Assembly: GCA_030531285.1 (NCBI GenBank)
Contig: JAUNNW010000016.1
Span: 1 to 5,871 of the forward strand
Length of the DNA: 5,871 bases
DNA from: Synergistaceae bacterium
GTDB lineage: Bacteria > Synergistota > Synergistia > Synergistales > Synergistaceae
Direction: 5' to 3'
A model generated the notes under the pieces. That model saw only the letters and a list, made by a program, of their open reading frames with translations, did not search any database and was not told the origin of the DNA. A program made the translations under genes and the position numbers. Positions 5,602 to 5,871 of this stretch are shown piece after piece; within the stretch, counting starts at the first letter, position 1, and every line of letters starts with the position of its first letter.

Positions 5602-5871
5602 TTAATCCTCTTTTACAATACTTGCTATATCAACAAAAAGTTCCTTCATCGTAGGAAGCTTCTCCGCTTCAAGCACCTTAATATCTATCTTCCAGCCTGT
5701 AATTTTTGCCGCAAGACGCACGTTCTGCCCCGCCTTGCCTATTGCAAGCGAAAGGTCCTCGCTGTGGACGTATGCCGTAACGGCGTGCTCCACACCTTCG
5801 ACCGGCTCAATTTTCACTATCTTTGCCGGCGACAGTGCGCTTCTGATAAACGTATACGGGTCATCGCTCCA
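5602..5871 (-). CDS. nusA: Transcription termination/antitermination protein NusA (partial, C-terminal end only)
   Basis: Only the last 89 residues are present, and the gene enters from the high-coordinate edge. NusA binds RNA polymerase and nascent RNA and modulates pausing, termination and antitermination. The fragment begins WSDDPYTFIRSALSPAKI, the segment leading into the second KH domain. It continues with AIGKAGQNVRLA (43-54), carrying the GxxG loop, then TGWKIDI (58-64). The reading frame is open from the edge at 5871. An apparent start at 5817 is an internal GTG (Val) codon. The protein stops about 25 residues after the KH2 core and lacks the acidic-repeat C-terminal domains of proteobacterial NusA, as in Gram-positive-type NusA. 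It is the first visible gene of the operon. Any upstream rimP and the promoter lie outside the window. Confidence 0.97.
   Translation of the reverse strand, partial: WSDDPYTFIRSALSPAKIVKIEPVEGVEHAVTAYVHSEDLSLAIGKAGQNVRLAAKITGWKIDIKVLEAEKLPTMKELFVDIASIVKED

Noticed and set aside
5815..5817. NusA fragment starting at 5817 as a separate 71-residue gene
   Set aside because: The codon is an internal GTG. The frame is open to the window edge and the upstream 18 residues match NusA, so this is a gene cut by the window.

Overview
The window is one gene-dense stretch in which all eight genes lie on the minus strand and are transcribed from high to low coordinates. It is the conserved bacterial nusA-infB transcription/translation operon. 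In transcription order it holds nusA (3' end only), ylxR, ylxQ (L7Ae-like), infB (complete), rbfA (complete), a DHH-family nrnA, truB (complete) and ribF (5' two thirds, running off the low-coordinate edge). Every base except about 25 lies in a coding region. Junctions are either very short gaps (10 and 15 bp) or overlaps (4, 8, 11, 32 and 4 bp). There is no room between genes for a conventional promoter or terminator, and none was seen. No RNA gene, mobile element, CRISPR array or attachment site was found.

Organism: bacterial. Three traits fit Firmicutes-like lineages and some neighbouring phyla: a NusA that ends soon after its second KH domain, ylxR and ylxQ between nusA and infB, and nrnA between rbfA and truB. 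Some wording, mainly the TruB active-site stretch GGTLDSTASG, reminds me of Synergistota, but this is an impression that I could not test by a search. Base composition looks roughly balanced and uniform, with no sign of recent transfer.

How the genes work together: NusA modulates RNA polymerase pausing and termination. YlxR and YlxQ are small RNA-binding proteins. IF-2 delivers initiator tRNA to the 30S subunit, and RbfA matures the 30S subunit. TruB makes pseudouridine 55 in tRNA. NrnA degrades nanoRNA and/or pAp. RibF makes FMN and FAD. The module couples transcription, ribosome maturation, initiation and RNA modification or turnover.

I see no undescribed system here. The points worth a second look are modest: the 32-bp nrnA/truB overlap, the GTLDS motif and His131 in TruB, extra cysteines in YlxR, the short RibF N-terminus, and start sites that differ from the longest open frames.
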